Made by a program: the position numbers and the translations under genes
In this document: positions 10,000-20,015 of the stretch, one piece after another
How positions within the stretch are numbered: position 1 is the stretch's first letter
How the letters are laid out: every line of letters starts with the position of its first letter
The notes under the pieces: generated by a model
Databases searched by the model: none
The model's input: only the letters and a program-made list of their open reading frames with translations
Told to the model about the DNA's origin: nothing
NCBI GenBank assembly: GCA_022570795.1
Contig: JAKUDP010000002.1
Coordinates: 868,001-932,000, forward strand
Direction of reading: 5' to 3'
DNA length: 64,000 nt
Origin: Sphaerulina vaccinii
Lineage: Eukaryota > Ascomycota > Dothideomycetes > Mycosphaerellales > Mycosphaerellaceae

Positions 10000-11385
10000 C
10001 TAACCTCGTCTTCCTCCATATGAGCCTCCACCACGATAATAGTCTCCTCCGCCACCACGATAATCGCCGCCATCTCTCCTGTAGTCACCACCACCTCCGC
10101 CACGGTAGTCGCCTCTCCCTCTTCCTCTGCCACCGCCTCTGTATTCGAAGCCGCCTCTGCCTCCACGTGTCGACTTGCGACCAAACAAGCCAAAGTCAGC
10201 CCCACCGTCAACGAGTTTGTCACCGTCTTCGAAGGTGTACCTTCTAAGCTCTCCTTCGCCGTATAAGGAAGGATCAGACATCTTATCTTCCCACTCACGG
10301 CTCGTCTCTGTGGTGATGTGCTCCTGCCTAGTTGCGGCAAGGTCTTGCGCAACAGGTTGGTAGTATATCTTTGGCTTACACTGCGTGAACTTGTATCTCG
10401 AATCGAGAGTGTCAAATGACTTGCTCTGGGCAGGTGCCTCTTGCTTGTCATCCTCTCCCATTGTTTCATCTTGTTGTTGAGACGATCTCTGCTGATCTGA
10501 AGAAGCAGCCATAGCTTGACGTCCGGATCCAACCTCCTGCAGCGTGGCTGTCGTTTCTGTGTCCAGACTTTCGTATGCAATCTCCCACTTCGTGTCTGGT
10601 CGTTCGGTCTCAGTATCTATCCAGTCCTGCACTTTCTCTTCAGGTACAAAGTCCACCCACAGCGCCTTTCGCATAGGCTCGTCAGGCCAGGTTTGATTGT
10701 ACAGTGCAGATCGTGCGCGAGAGGCGGCAGATATTGAATCGAAGACTACCAAAGCATGCGTTCGTAGTTTGTCGAGATGGAACAGTTCCACAATCTCAGC
10801 GGCAGATGCAGATGTTGCGCCTGGTGGTGACGCGACTTCTCGGAGGTGTTCGCGTAAGCTGTTTGGTTGGAGTGGCCGGACGAGCTCGCGGATGTATAGT
10901 GCGCGTGTTGCAGGATGTCTCGCTGGTGGTGTGGAAGGGTCGTGGTCATTGTCCATTGCTCCGTCCACCTGCATGATATCGTCGCTGCTGCCATAAGGCT
11001 GGATCGTCTTTGCGCCTTCCTCATCGACGGGAGCAGGCGCATCCGCTGCAACATCTTCAGGCAGCTGCACATTCGGTGCGCCATCTGCAGTCTTCAATTT
11101 CTTGCTCACGCTCTCCTCTGACACTGGTGGTGTTGGACTCCGGCGCTTCCTCTTGTTGGTGTTCTCGGCGTCACTGCCGACAGCATTCTCCTCAATCGCG
11201 TCACCATTGCCATTGCTGCTGCCGTTCTCTCCCTCATTCACAGTCTCGCTTCCAGCATTGCTCGAATCGTCTTGGTTCAGCGCGTCCACAAATTGTTGCT
11301 TTAGTTTGAGGCCAGATGCTGCAATACCGCGTTCCTTGACCAAGTCCTTGAGGTCGGAGACCTTCAGCTTGTCGTAATCTGCCAT
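10000..11385 (-). CDS. SAP-domain protein with Acinus-like RSB motif and RGG tail
   Basis: A 461-residue single-exon frame starting at 11385 (MADYDKLKVSDLKDLVKERG). Residues ~5-40 are a SAP DNA/RNA-binding motif. An acidic, Ser-rich linker with a KRKRR basic patch comes next. A central domain (TRALYIRELVRPLQPNSL through ALVVFDSISAASRARSAL) looks like the divergent RRM of Acinus. The segment FDTLDSRYKFTQCKPKIYYQ matches the RNPS1-SAP18-binding (RSB) motif. The C-terminus is an RGG/YRGGGG tail. This is the layout of Acinus, scaffold of the ASAP complex in nuclear mRNA processing. The frame ends at TAG 10000 but stays open afterwards (see 9460-9999). Degenerate copies of its flank and tail lie nearby. 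Confidence 0.75.
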   Translation of the reverse strand: MADYDKLKVSDLKDLVKERGIAASGLKLKQQFVDALNQDDSSNAGSETVNEGENGSSNGNGDAIEENAVGSDAENTNKRKRRSPTPPVSEESVSKKLKTADGAPNVQLPEDVAADAPAPVDEEGAKTIQPYGSSDDIMQVDGAMDNDHDPSTPPARHPATRALYIRELVRPLQPNSLREHLREVASPPGATSASAAEIVELFHLDKLRTHALVVFDSISAASRARSALYNQTWPDEPMRKALWVDFVPEEKVQDWIDTETERPDTKWEIAYESLDTETTATLQEVGSGRQAMAASSDQQRSSQQQDETMGEDDKQEAPAQSKSFDTLDSRYKFTQCKPKIYYQPVAQDLAATRQEHITTETSREWEDKMSDPSLYGEGELRRYTFEDGDKLVDGGADFGLFGRKSTRGGRGGFEYRGGGRGRGRGDYRGGGGGDYRRDGGDYRGGGGDYYRGGGSYGGRRG

Positions 11386-11574
11386 ATTGGTGAGGAATGG
11401 GATCGAATGGCCATGTAAGTCTTCAGAAGTACTGATGTTGTGATGTTGTAGAACGATGCATGGACAAGAAAGACCAACATCACCCCACGGAGCAAGTGTA
11501 GCTCTCCCGCCGATCGTCAGCACTTTCTGGCTTACTAAGAAATTCCTTGCCTAGGGAGTCTGCGAAGTTGTGAT

Positions 11575-11685
11575 GATTGATGAGCGGGAAGCAAGTATCT
11601 CTGAACGCGTGATAGTGTTTCGAGGATGACTGTCTGTGAGCTTGTCGCCGCAGTGGATGTAGGCTCGATGGGAGTTCTGACGAAA
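11575..11685. repeat. degenerate direct repeat, copy 2 (5' flank of SAP gene)
   Basis: Partner of 9225-9335 in the same orientation. It lies about 190-300 bases upstream of the SAP gene start, in its probable promoter or 5' UTR, and shares the core GACTGTCTGTGAGCTTGTCG. Confidence 0.6.
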
Positions 11686-12224
11686 ATGTGTCCTTTTTCT
11701 CATAAGAATCGAGGTTGTCGTAGTGGAAAGCAGAATTGAAGAGAAGCGCCAAGAGTGGCTCGTGTCGAGGCGCCTGGCCCATCTTCTACTTAAGAAATCG
11801 TTTTTCCGCCCTTTCTTCCTTCTGTAGTGATCTGTGAGTCTCCAAAACTACCCTATACATTCCCCTTCCATACTAACAGCCTCTGTAGTACTTCATAGAA
11901 TCTTTTCTATAGTAAACATTCACAACTGTATTTCTTAAATGAGCTACAGACTCCAACCTGGCTGATGAGTCGAACCGCGGCGCCCAAGAGTGAAGCCACT
12001 GTATTGGCTTTTGAAGTCAATGGCAATGATCTCGCCCTGCAAGAGCGTCTGGCTTCGGCCGGCTTTTGTAGGTGGGTGCTGTCGGTCGTCTGACAGGTAT
12101 TTTCATCAAGAGCTTGGTCGTATACAGACTGGGGCTTGGAGAAGAGGGTAGGCATTCTCCGACAACAGCACTCGAGGGTAGAGACGAGGAGAACAAGCAT
12201 GGGAGGCTGCTGGCGATGCAAGAA

Positions 12225-12310
12225 GGACATAGGTTTGCAGTAGAAATTTCGGACTTGAAGGGACTTCGCGGAGAATTTCGAGGCGCGACGCTTCTGGCAG
12301 ATACTGGACA
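12225..12310 (+). repeat. diverged repeat unit, copy 1 (coding-like)
   Basis: This segment aligns by eye with 12726-12820. Both read in equivalent frames with a shared pattern G-H-x-x-A-x-E-x-S...L-x-G-E-x-R (EGHRFAVEISDLKGLRGEFR here). It lies in a 136-codon open frame (12072-12482) of unknown identity. It probably belongs to the degenerate paralogous locus that also carries the inverted SAP-gene tail. Confidence 0.45.
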
Positions 12311-12485
12311 ACAACACGATCACTCTAGAGGATTTCGGCACACCAGTACTGCCATCGAAACTGCTCGAGGTCAAACCGCTTTCAAATACGAAGGATGGGA
12401 AGCAAAAGCGTGGGACATCACGAACCATACCTCGAGTCGCGCATCGCCTTGCTTCAACGGAAACGGCGGCAATCTAGTGTAGGCT

Positions 12486-12569
12486 GGTGGCCACTACAGA
12501 AGAGACGGAGGCGATTATCGTGGTGGCGGAGGAGATTGTTATCCTGGCGGATCCAGCAGACGAGGTTAG
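12486..12569 (+). pseudogene. inverted duplicate of the SAP-gene RGG tail
   Basis: The plus strand here reads GGHYRRDGGDYRGGGGD..., then SRRG and TAG. This matches the C-terminal end of the minus-strand SAP gene (GGDYRRDGGDYRGGGGD...RRG-TAG), with roughly 85 percent nucleotide identity over the first 59 bases. The TAG and the following GGAC are also shared. The upstream SAP and RSB regions are not recognisable, so this is a partial, inverted and diverged copy. Confidence 0.65.
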
Positions 12570-12725
12570 GACACGCAGCTTGACAAAACAGACAGGACTC
12601 GCGAACACAAGCTTCATCAACTCGTAGCAAATTGGACGGCTACAGCTGCTGCTCGACCAAGAGGTCCGGTCACGAAGGATGTGGCAAGGAGACAGACAGG
12701 CGAGGACATAAAGACTGGCCTTGCT

Positions 12726-12820
12726 GGACACAAGCTGGCAGCAGAAGCTTCGCACTGGCAGAGACTTCAAGGAGAATTGCGTGAAGAGTTCTTTTCTGAG
12801 AGCGACGCTTCCGGCAAAGA
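12726..12820 (+). repeat. diverged repeat unit, copy 2 (coding-like)
   Basis: Partner of 12225-12310. It lies in the frame that stays open for about 94 codons after the TAG of the duplicated RGG tail, reading AGHKLAAEASHWQRLQGELR. No known domain is recognised. Confidence 0.45.
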
Positions 12821-12899
12821 GTCTAACTACTCCATCCTCGACTATGGTCTCTAGCACGCCGTGGAATGTGCTCGTGTGCAAGCAGCCGTTCAGTCATAG

Positions 12900-13003
12900 A
12901 CATGCCCGCCACCAGGACTGATGCCACAAATCTTATGCGAGCAATACACTACCGATTAAGGGAGAAGAAGCATGCTCGGAACATCGATGGAGGTAAGAAG
13001 CGA
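12900..13003 (+). pseudogene. inverted duplicate of the basic C-terminal tail of the SAP locus
   Basis: About 100 bases align with the reverse complement of 9465-9560 at roughly 80 percent by eye. The shared protein frame is RAIHYRLxEKKxxRNIDGxKKR. Several differences are synonymous (CGA/CGG, ATT/ATC), suggesting that both copies were once translated. It sits about 330 bases downstream of the duplicated RGG tail, as in the original locus. Confidence 0.6.
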
Positions 13004-13175
13004 CCTCTTCGAGTCTCCAGCGCGCGAACACGTGCTTACAGAACGTGCATGAACGACATGTTGTCGACGATACAATACAATACACGAGAGAGCGATAGAA
13101 GAACAAACAGACGATGTGGCTGTACTGAGTTTCTACAGCTTCTACAAAGCGCCATATCTACCTCCGCAACGATCA

Positions 13176-14387
13176 TCACCACTCCCTTATACTCCCATCA
13201 GGTCCATAAAACTCCTTACACTGCCACGGCTCCGTCTCAGCACTAATCTTCCGTATCATCTCCTCATCAACCTCGATTCCCAATCCAGGTCCTGTAGGCG
13301 CCTTCACGAAACCCTCCTCAATAGCAAACACACTCTGATCTTTCAGATAAGTGTTCAAGTCAATATCCCCAGCCTCCGTGTTATAATGCATTCCCAGACT
13401 CATCTCCAAAATCGTGAAATTCGACGTGCTGAGTCCGACGTGTAAAGAAGCAGCGAAAGCTATCGGACCCAAAGGACAATGAGGAGCAATAGCAACATCG
13501 TAAGCTTCTGCCAAATTCGCAAGACGTTTAGTTTCGCTGATTCCTCCCGCGTGTGCAATATCAGGTTGTAAGATATCAATCAAACCATCTTCCAAAAACT
13601 TCTTCGCATCCCAGCGAGTATACAATCTCTCCCCTAAGGCGATAGGGATTGTAGTAAGAGAAGCGAGCTGTTTCAACGCTTCAGGATGTTCGACCAAAAC
13701 CGGTTCTTCAATAAACAGTGGCTGATAAGGTTCCAATTTCCTCGCAAGTTGTTTCGCCATAGGTTTATGTAACCTTCCATGGAAATCCAATCCAGCATTC
13801 AATCCCAAAGACTTCACAATCTTCAATCTCTCCACAGTCTCATCTAGAACAGCGGGAAAGTCGACCCAATTAACATCTTCTGTCGCGTTCATTTTCACGC
13901 AGGTTAAACCTTGAGCTTTACGCGCTTGGGCTGCGGAGAGGATGTCCGAAGGGCGATCGCCGCCTATCCAGCAATAGACTTGGCATTTTTGGCGTACGAG
14001 ACCTCCGAGGAGTTCGTAGAGGGGGACGTTGAGGCGACGGGATTTTAGGTCCCAGAGGCCTATGTCTATTCCACTGAGGGCGGACATAAATACTGGTCCG
14101 CCGCGGTAGAAGCCGAGACGCCAGATGAGTTGCCAGATGTGTTCGATGTTGCTGTGAGAACATGTGTCAGCAAGGGAGGGAGGGAGGTGGTGAGGTGGTG
14201 AGGTTGCGCACTTTGCTTCTAGCCCGATCATACGGACTATTATCTCGTCGAGGGCTCCTTCTACTGCTAAGTCGTGGCCTTCGAGGGTTGCTTCGCCCCA
14301 GCCTACTTTGTCTTCTTCGTCGGTGATTTTGACGAATAGCCAGCGGGGCTTGACGCGGAAACGTTCGACTTTCTTGATCTTTGCCAT
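13176..14387 (-). CDS. enolase-superfamily acid-sugar dehydratase (D-galactonate dehydratase-like)
   Basis: Two exons, 14212-14387 and 13176-14151, are separated by a 60-nt intron (14152-14211, GTGCGC...TCTCACAG). The intron length is divisible by three and lacks stops, so it hides as an in-frame insertion. The product is about 383 residues, the size of DgoD. Family signatures are plain: YCWIGGDRPSD, KMNATEDVNW, the metal ligands in GLDFHGRLHKPMAKQLA, FIEEPV and IALGERLYTRWD, and the catalytic His in IAPHCPLGPIAFAAS. Homologues dehydrate D-galactonate or related sugar acids to 2-keto-3-deoxy acids; the substrate here is not provable. It is transcribed in the same direction as the transcription factor upstream of it. 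Confidence 0.85.
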   Translation of the reverse strand: MAKIKKVERFRVKPRWLFVKITDEEDKVGWGEATLEGHDLAVEGALDEIIVRMIGLEAKCATSPPHHLPPSLADTCSHSNIEHIWQLIWRLGFYRGGPVFMSALSGIDIGLWDLKSRRLNVPLYELLGGLVRQKCQVYCWIGGDRPSDILSAAQARKAQGLTCVKMNATEDVNWVDFPAVLDETVERLKIVKSLGLNAGLDFHGRLHKPMAKQLARKLEPYQPLFIEEPVLVEHPEALKQLASLTTIPIALGERLYTRWDAKKFLEDGLIDILQPDIAHAGGISETKRLANLAEAYDVAIAPHCPLGPIAFAASLHVGLSTSNFTILEMSLGMHYNTEAGDIDLNTYLKDQSVFAIEEGFVKAPTGPGLGIEVDEEMIRKISAETEPWQCKEFYGPDGSIREW

Positions 14388-14628
14388 GATGGTTGTGGTA
14401 GTGGGATGAAGTGTTGTGAAGTGGCGTTAGACCTTGGACCCGAAGTGACGTAGAAGTAGGTCAATGGCAGCTTTGAGGTCGCCAATGCCTCAGTCTGGGT
14501 TGCCGATACATTGACAGGCATTGCATAGTCAATGCCAGGATATGAAGAGCTCTCCGCTTCCCATGTGGATCCTGGTGTTGGCTATGAAGCTTCTCCACAG
14601 AACTCGATTTGGGGGTCAAGCCGCTTGT

Positions 14629-17269
14629 TCACGTGTTCAGCAAGCGTGCAGAAGCGTTCGTGGTCAGTACATCTCGACAATTCTGTAATCGTTTGGACGC
14701 TTCCTGCAGAAGCTCTGGCTCTCCGTTCGCGAAATCCTGTGAGACGACACTAAGGATTGCCGCACAACCAGATACTGACAGCATTGCTAGGACGCGTGCT
14801 GGGTCTTCGATACCAGAGAAAGCGGTGAGGTAGCGAGAGCAAAGCTCGCGTTCGTCTTGGCCATCAATCAGATGCTGCTGAGCGTATGGTCCAGAAAGAT
14901 GTAGGCTCGAGGCACGTTGGTATGCCCATATGATCAATGATGCCAGATAAACGCCCCAGGGCCTGTAGAACATTGCGTCGTTGCGGCAAGTGTAATTGAT
15001 CGTCGGAGCTGATGTCTGATACTCATTCTGTGTGCTCTTCGACGGCTTGCTGATCAGTACTGCAGCCAACAGCTTGAAAGCATGCAGCACAGCATGACGG
15101 GCGATTGGCGTGCATGCCCAGGACTTCATCCTTTGGAAGACATTGAAGTAGTCCTTTTCTGATACTCGTCGTCCTAAGAGGCGTCTGGTGCCTGAGAAGA
15201 TCTGGATGTCTATGATATCGGCGTGCATCGTCATATGAGCCAAGTGGAATAGCACTGTGGGCGCAGTAGAGTCGGTCGTCTTTGAAGCATTGCCGCGACC
15301 TTTGCGTTGTCCTACTGCTTCATCGAAGCTCTTTCTCCAATGACCAAAGGCTTGTAGCAAGAGAGATCGCCATCTGCCTTGTTCTCGCATCGAGGGCACT
15401 GTCTCCAGGAATTGTAAATGCTTCTCTCGTCGACTGATGTGCCAGCCGACTGAGAGCAGACCGGCCATTAACAACATTCGAGCAGGGGCATGAGTTTGGA
15501 CATCGTGGGCGTGCAGGCACCTCTTCAAGCCATCGAGAAAGTTGATCGATCGTATGCCGTACATCTTCAGATTGGCATCCAGACGATGCACCTCTTCTGC
15601 GCTGTCCGCTCTCCACAATGAGTCGTCACAAGGTAGTGGCAGTCTGATCTCATAAGGCGCCATGTCAGCAGAATGTCCATACATCAAAGCGTGCAGTGTA
15701 TCCATCTGGAATGCGGTGAAGACGACTCTGTTGAAGGACTCGTTCCGTACCCAGTGCACCCACCAAGAGTCCAGTGAGCTTCCAGAAGTCTTGCCGGGCA
15801 GGTCTCCGACGGCTGGACTGACGCATCGTGTAGGCATGCCGCTCGTCGGACTCTCGCTCTCAGAACGACCAACAAGCGGACTTCCACGCCGTAGCAAAGT
15901 AAGCGTAGAAGCATGATGGATGTGCGCTCGTTCATGCAGACGTCGAGTCGACCACTGTTTCTCATAGTACTCGAGCAGTAGGAGTGCCTGAGCTACCCAC
16001 AGCTGGACGGGCGGTTGGGCCTCCGGATCTGTAAAGATCTCCCATCGTAGCTGTACAGCAATGACTTCCGCGAACTCCTTATGGTCCTCCAGAAGACCCT
16101 TTGGCTTCTGCTTGACCAGCTCCGCAGCTCCAAGCATGACAATTGCCAAAAGTAGCAGCACGTTGCATTTGTTTTGGGCAAAAGTGGGCTGGTGCACTAC
16201 CGACATTTGCTGGTCTACATTGGCCCAGTAGTTGGCGATGAACTTGTCTAGCATACCAGTGCTCAGATTTGGAAACGTCTGCGAATCGACAGTATACAGC
16301 AACCTTGTCTGGTCTGATGCAGCATACAGTCTGTTCCTATGCTTCGTCAGGAAATGTGCAAGCAGACGTGAGACTTCCGTGCGTGTCTCTTCTGACACGC
16401 CATGAATTCGCGAGGTCGTTACAGGCTGATCCCGAGAGCTGGTGGGAGTCGCATGGTTGTCCGCACTGCCAGGAGGTTCGATAGTGGAAGCGTAGTCCTC
16501 TAGATTCCATACATCCTTTGGCGAGTACTCCAGGCCGAAGTCCAGGAACGGCATATTCGTGATATTGAACTCATCGTGTTGTGAGCCTGGACTTTCAAAA
16601 AGCCAAGCGGCGAAGTTGTCGTTTGCTTGTGTACTTGGGTCATTAGCAGCATTCCATGTAGTCGCAATACTTTCTGATAGAGGTGGCTCGGCTACTTGTG
16701 CCAGCATACCATCGAGGCCAACGAGCGAAGACGCATCTGTTGTGAGCAGCGACGACTCCGGGCTAGGAAGAGATGGTCTGCCACCAGATGTCCATGTAGG
16801 CAGTGAGCTCAAACTCGCAGCGGCGGCCATTCTTGCCTGCTGGACACTGTCTTGATCTTCTCGCGGCGTAGGTAGCGCAGGCCAGACAGATGGTAAGTTT
16901 GAGACTTCAGACCCAAGCCTGCTCTCCGACGTGACTGAGCCCGACATACGGGTGGGGCTTGATGCAGCAGGATCATTATGGCGATTCTTATGCCTGGTGA
17001 ACAAGTCCGGACGCACAAAGGTCTGGTCACAGCCTGGTATCTCACATCGATAGATTTCCTTGGGATTATGGTTCAGTTCATGCCGATGTAGATGTTCTGC
17101 ACGCCTATATCTGAGATCTTAGTAGATACACTGTACATGCTAGAAGGAGATATGAGTCTCACGAGTACTTCTTCTCGCAGCCAGGGTGCGTGCATTCAAA
17201 TCTCTTCGTCTGACCAGCTCGACTCGCTCTTCGCCGCTTCGGCGAAGGTGCATCAGGGTGTTCCTCCAT
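14629..17269 (-). CDS. C2H2 zinc-finger transcription factor with fungal-specific TF domain
   Basis: Exon 1 (17163-17269) and exon 2 (14629-17110) join across a 52-nt intron (17111-17162; GTGAGA...TACTAAGATCTCAG) to give 862 residues. The splice completes the first of two C2H2 fingers, FECTHPGCEKKYS + YRRAEHLHRH. The second is YRCEIPGCDQTF...RHKNRH. A basic patch (PKRRRASR) precedes the fingers. From about residue 330 lies the fungal-specific middle homology domain (NVLLLLAIVMLGAAELV, QALLLLEYYEKQWSTRRLHE). It is expected to be a nuclear regulator. The divergent position next to a GMC oxidoreductase, and the enzyme/transporter group beyond it, make it the natural pathway-specific regulator of this cluster (inference). 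Confidence 0.85.
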
Positions 17270-18124
17270 CCTCTGTCCCCGGCAACGTGGTACCTTATGT
17301 TTGCCGGCCAGGAACAGTGGGGTGTTTGGGGTGTGTTTTGAAGTAGACGCCAGATGGCACGAAACAAAAGAGTGCTATAATGGAACAAGGTCGATTGTGG
17401 ACACACACGTGGCAGTTGCCATGTGCGATGCTAGGCTCATGGTACGAGTCTCATCTCTGCTGTTCTCAAGAGACGGACTGTCAATTTGTGACCCCCAAAG
17501 TGGTGCGGAGAAAGAGAGAGAAGCTTTCTTTAGGTTCTACCATTGGTGGAAAGAATCTTCGATGACCGCCAAGAATGTCGCGAACCTCACGCGAAGAGTC
17601 AACAGCATCTTCCATCACCATCACCAGCGAACGAATCCCTCTTGCATCAGTCCATCACCTCTCTGCCAATGATCTGGGTGTCTGAATAGGCCAGAGCCAA
17701 GTTTACTCACCGGACATGCGCTGTGCGGCGCCACATTGATGGAAGAAACAAGAGAAACAAGATGGAATCACCATCACTGAAATGTATTCCCTATGGCGAT
17801 AAAGGCTCTGCATAAGTCTCAAGAATAACGCATAGTGTGAGCTATCCTGAGGTAGCAAGTCACTGCCTGTCTACACTCAACTACACAGCGATCAGCTTGA
17901 TCGTGGCTGATACAAAGGTTACGATGAACTACATTCTCTTGCATGGCAGCACGACTTACATGACTGCATAATATGTCATGCACAAAGCCGCTGAAAGAGG
18001 AGCATGGCTCGGAAGATTCGTCAGCTGACCTTGAGAGATAGGCGAGAGGTTGAGAAAGTCCACTTCACAACTTTTTTAACCTAGCCGAGCACGTATAGAT
18101 CTAACGAAGAACGAAACAGCGATT
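17270..18124. promoter_or_regulatory. divergent intergenic region, cluster promoter
   Basis: About 855 bases between the regulator (minus) and the GMC oxidoreductase (plus). No coding signal. A T-run with CTAGCC (near 18071-18086) lies shortly upstream of the GMC start. The size fits a shared regulatory region; no binding motif can be assigned from one copy. Confidence 0.45.
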
Positions 18125-19798
18125 ATGACTCAAGAGTACGACTTTGTGGTCATCGGCGGTATGTATTCTTATCAGAAACTCGGAGACGATCACTGACAAA
18201 GTACAGGAGGTGCCTCTGGCTGCGTTATTGCTTCAAGATTAGCCCACTCATCTAGCAAGCCCTCTGTTCTACTCCTAGAAGCAGGCAGTGCCTCTATCAC
18301 TGAAGCTGAAAAGGCCGTCACCAACCGTTTCAGTCTTGCATTCAAGCCTGGATCTGATCTCAATTGGAACCACAAGACTACTGACCAGTATGGACGTCAA
18401 CTTGACTACAGTGCCGGAAAGGGCTTGGGTGGCAGCACCGCAATCAACTTTTGTGCTTTCATCGTTGGCTCTAAGGAAGACTACAACGAATGGGCTGGTC
18501 TAGTCGATGACGATGCGTTTGCTTGGCCAGCTGTCAAGAAAGTGCTTGACCGCATCAGGCGTACGCACGTCGAGCTTGACCTCTCGATGAAGCAATACGT
18601 TCAACCAGAAACTGCCGGCTATGGACCGCTCACTCTCACATATGGCGAGGCGAAGAACCAGAATATCCACGAAAGCTTCATCGCAGCTGACCAGGTGAAT
18701 TGGCCTCGCAATCTGGACTTCAACTCTGGCAATCCGATCGGCCTTGGCATCAGCCCTGCCTGCTTCATGAATGGCAAGCGCATGACCGCCGCTGATGCCT
18801 ATCTTAAGAATGCGCCTTCAAACCTCACAATCTTGACCGGCATCACGATCGCGCGGGTGTCGCCACAGGACCAAAGGGCAATCGCCATTGATAGACGGAT
18901 ATACAAAGCTCGGAAGGAGATCATTGTATGCTGCGGAGCTGTCAAATCACCACAGCTACTCATGCTATCTGGAATTGGTGAAGAAGCCGAACTCCATCGG
19001 CACGGAATTGACTTGACACACTCGCTACCTCAAGTCGGAAAGAACCTGCAAGATCATTGCTTTTCGACTGCTGGCATCGTGGTGGAGCAGACGCACAAAG
19101 ACGATCACAGTGCGAGTGCTCCAGCTCCTGGTCAAAGAGTGCCCTCCATCAAAGGCTGGTTTAAGCTCGACTCTCTACTATCATCGCCAGAGTTTCAAGA
19201 TCTGCCAATGACAACACAACGATATCTGAAGAGGCCCTCCGTGCCACATTGGGAGATCGCCATGTCAGCTCCCGTGCCCAGTCCTGACAGCGAGCTCCCA
19301 GCAAACGAGACACTCAAGGCAATTGCACTGATCATGAACCCACAATCTCGCGGAGTCGTGTCTCTGAGAAGCAACAGTCCATCAGACCCGCCAGCAATCG
19401 ACCCCAAGTTCCTATCTCATCCTTTCGATCGTAAAGCGATAGTAGAAGCGATGCGGGAGATGCTTCGGCTTTTCCAAGCTCCAATCTTCAAGACTCGAAC
19501 GATTCAACATATCACATGGCCAGAGAACGATAGCAACGATGCAATCCTTGAGCATGCGAAGCAGAACCTCGCCAGCTCGTGGCACCCCGCAGGCACTGTC
19601 CGAATGGGGGTGAACTCCGACTTTGCTTGTGTGGATCGTGATTTCAAGGTCTTTGGCCTACCGAGGCTGCGGGTAGCAGACATGTCGATTTGTCCGCTCT
19701 TGCCATGCAATCATACGCAGAGCACTGCTTATCTCATTGGTGAGATTGCAGCTGCGAAGATCATCGCTGAATATGAGCTTGACTGTGGAGTCGCGTAG
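18125..19798 (+). CDS. GMC-family FAD oxidoreductase
   Basis: Two exons, 18125-18158 and 18207-19798, with a 48-nt intron (GTATGT...TACAG) placed inside the FAD-binding motif. Splicing restores YDFVVIGGGASGCVIASRLA. The product is 541 residues, the usual GMC length. GMC signatures are KGLGGSTAINFCAFI, GAVKSPQLLMLSGIG, the active-site His in SSWHPAGTVRMG and the C-terminal LPCNHTQSTAYLIGEIAA. No signal peptide is present, so it is probably cytosolic or peroxisomal. Family members oxidise alcohols (choline, aryl alcohols, sugars). The aldehyde dehydrogenase in the same group would suit an alcohol-to-acid sequence, but the substrate is unknown. Confidence 0.85.
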
Positions 19799-20015
19799 AA
19801 GTAGACGTGCATAGCAGTCCTAGGGGTGGGAATGCATGCACTTTGTTCTGCCACAGCTTTCGGCCGAACCGGACAGGGGTACTCATCTTCCTATCTCACT
19901 CTTCGCTAAAGTCTACATGTGCCTCAGGCACGGACATTGTTCTTAGAGGTTGACATTCTGTGCTAATCGACTTCAACTTTGCATCCCGTCAACCAAGTGA
20001 CTCGAGGACATTGCG

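Noticed and set aside
9945..10003. 59-nt intron GTTAGG...TTTCTCAG at the SAP stop codon
   Set aside because: Splice sites and a CTAAGC branch look good, but the join gives an immediate TGA and does not connect to the open extension. Other acceptors would be needed.
9597..10580. 327-codon minus-strand frame rich in Met, Glu and Thr
   Set aside because: It overlaps the SAP gene in another phase and mirrors its RGG-coding repeats. The duplicated tail is preserved in the SAP frame, not in this one.
14152..14211. In-frame 20-residue insertion in the galactonate dehydratase
   Set aside because: It has intron splice sites, matches no family sequence, and its removal restores the normal length.
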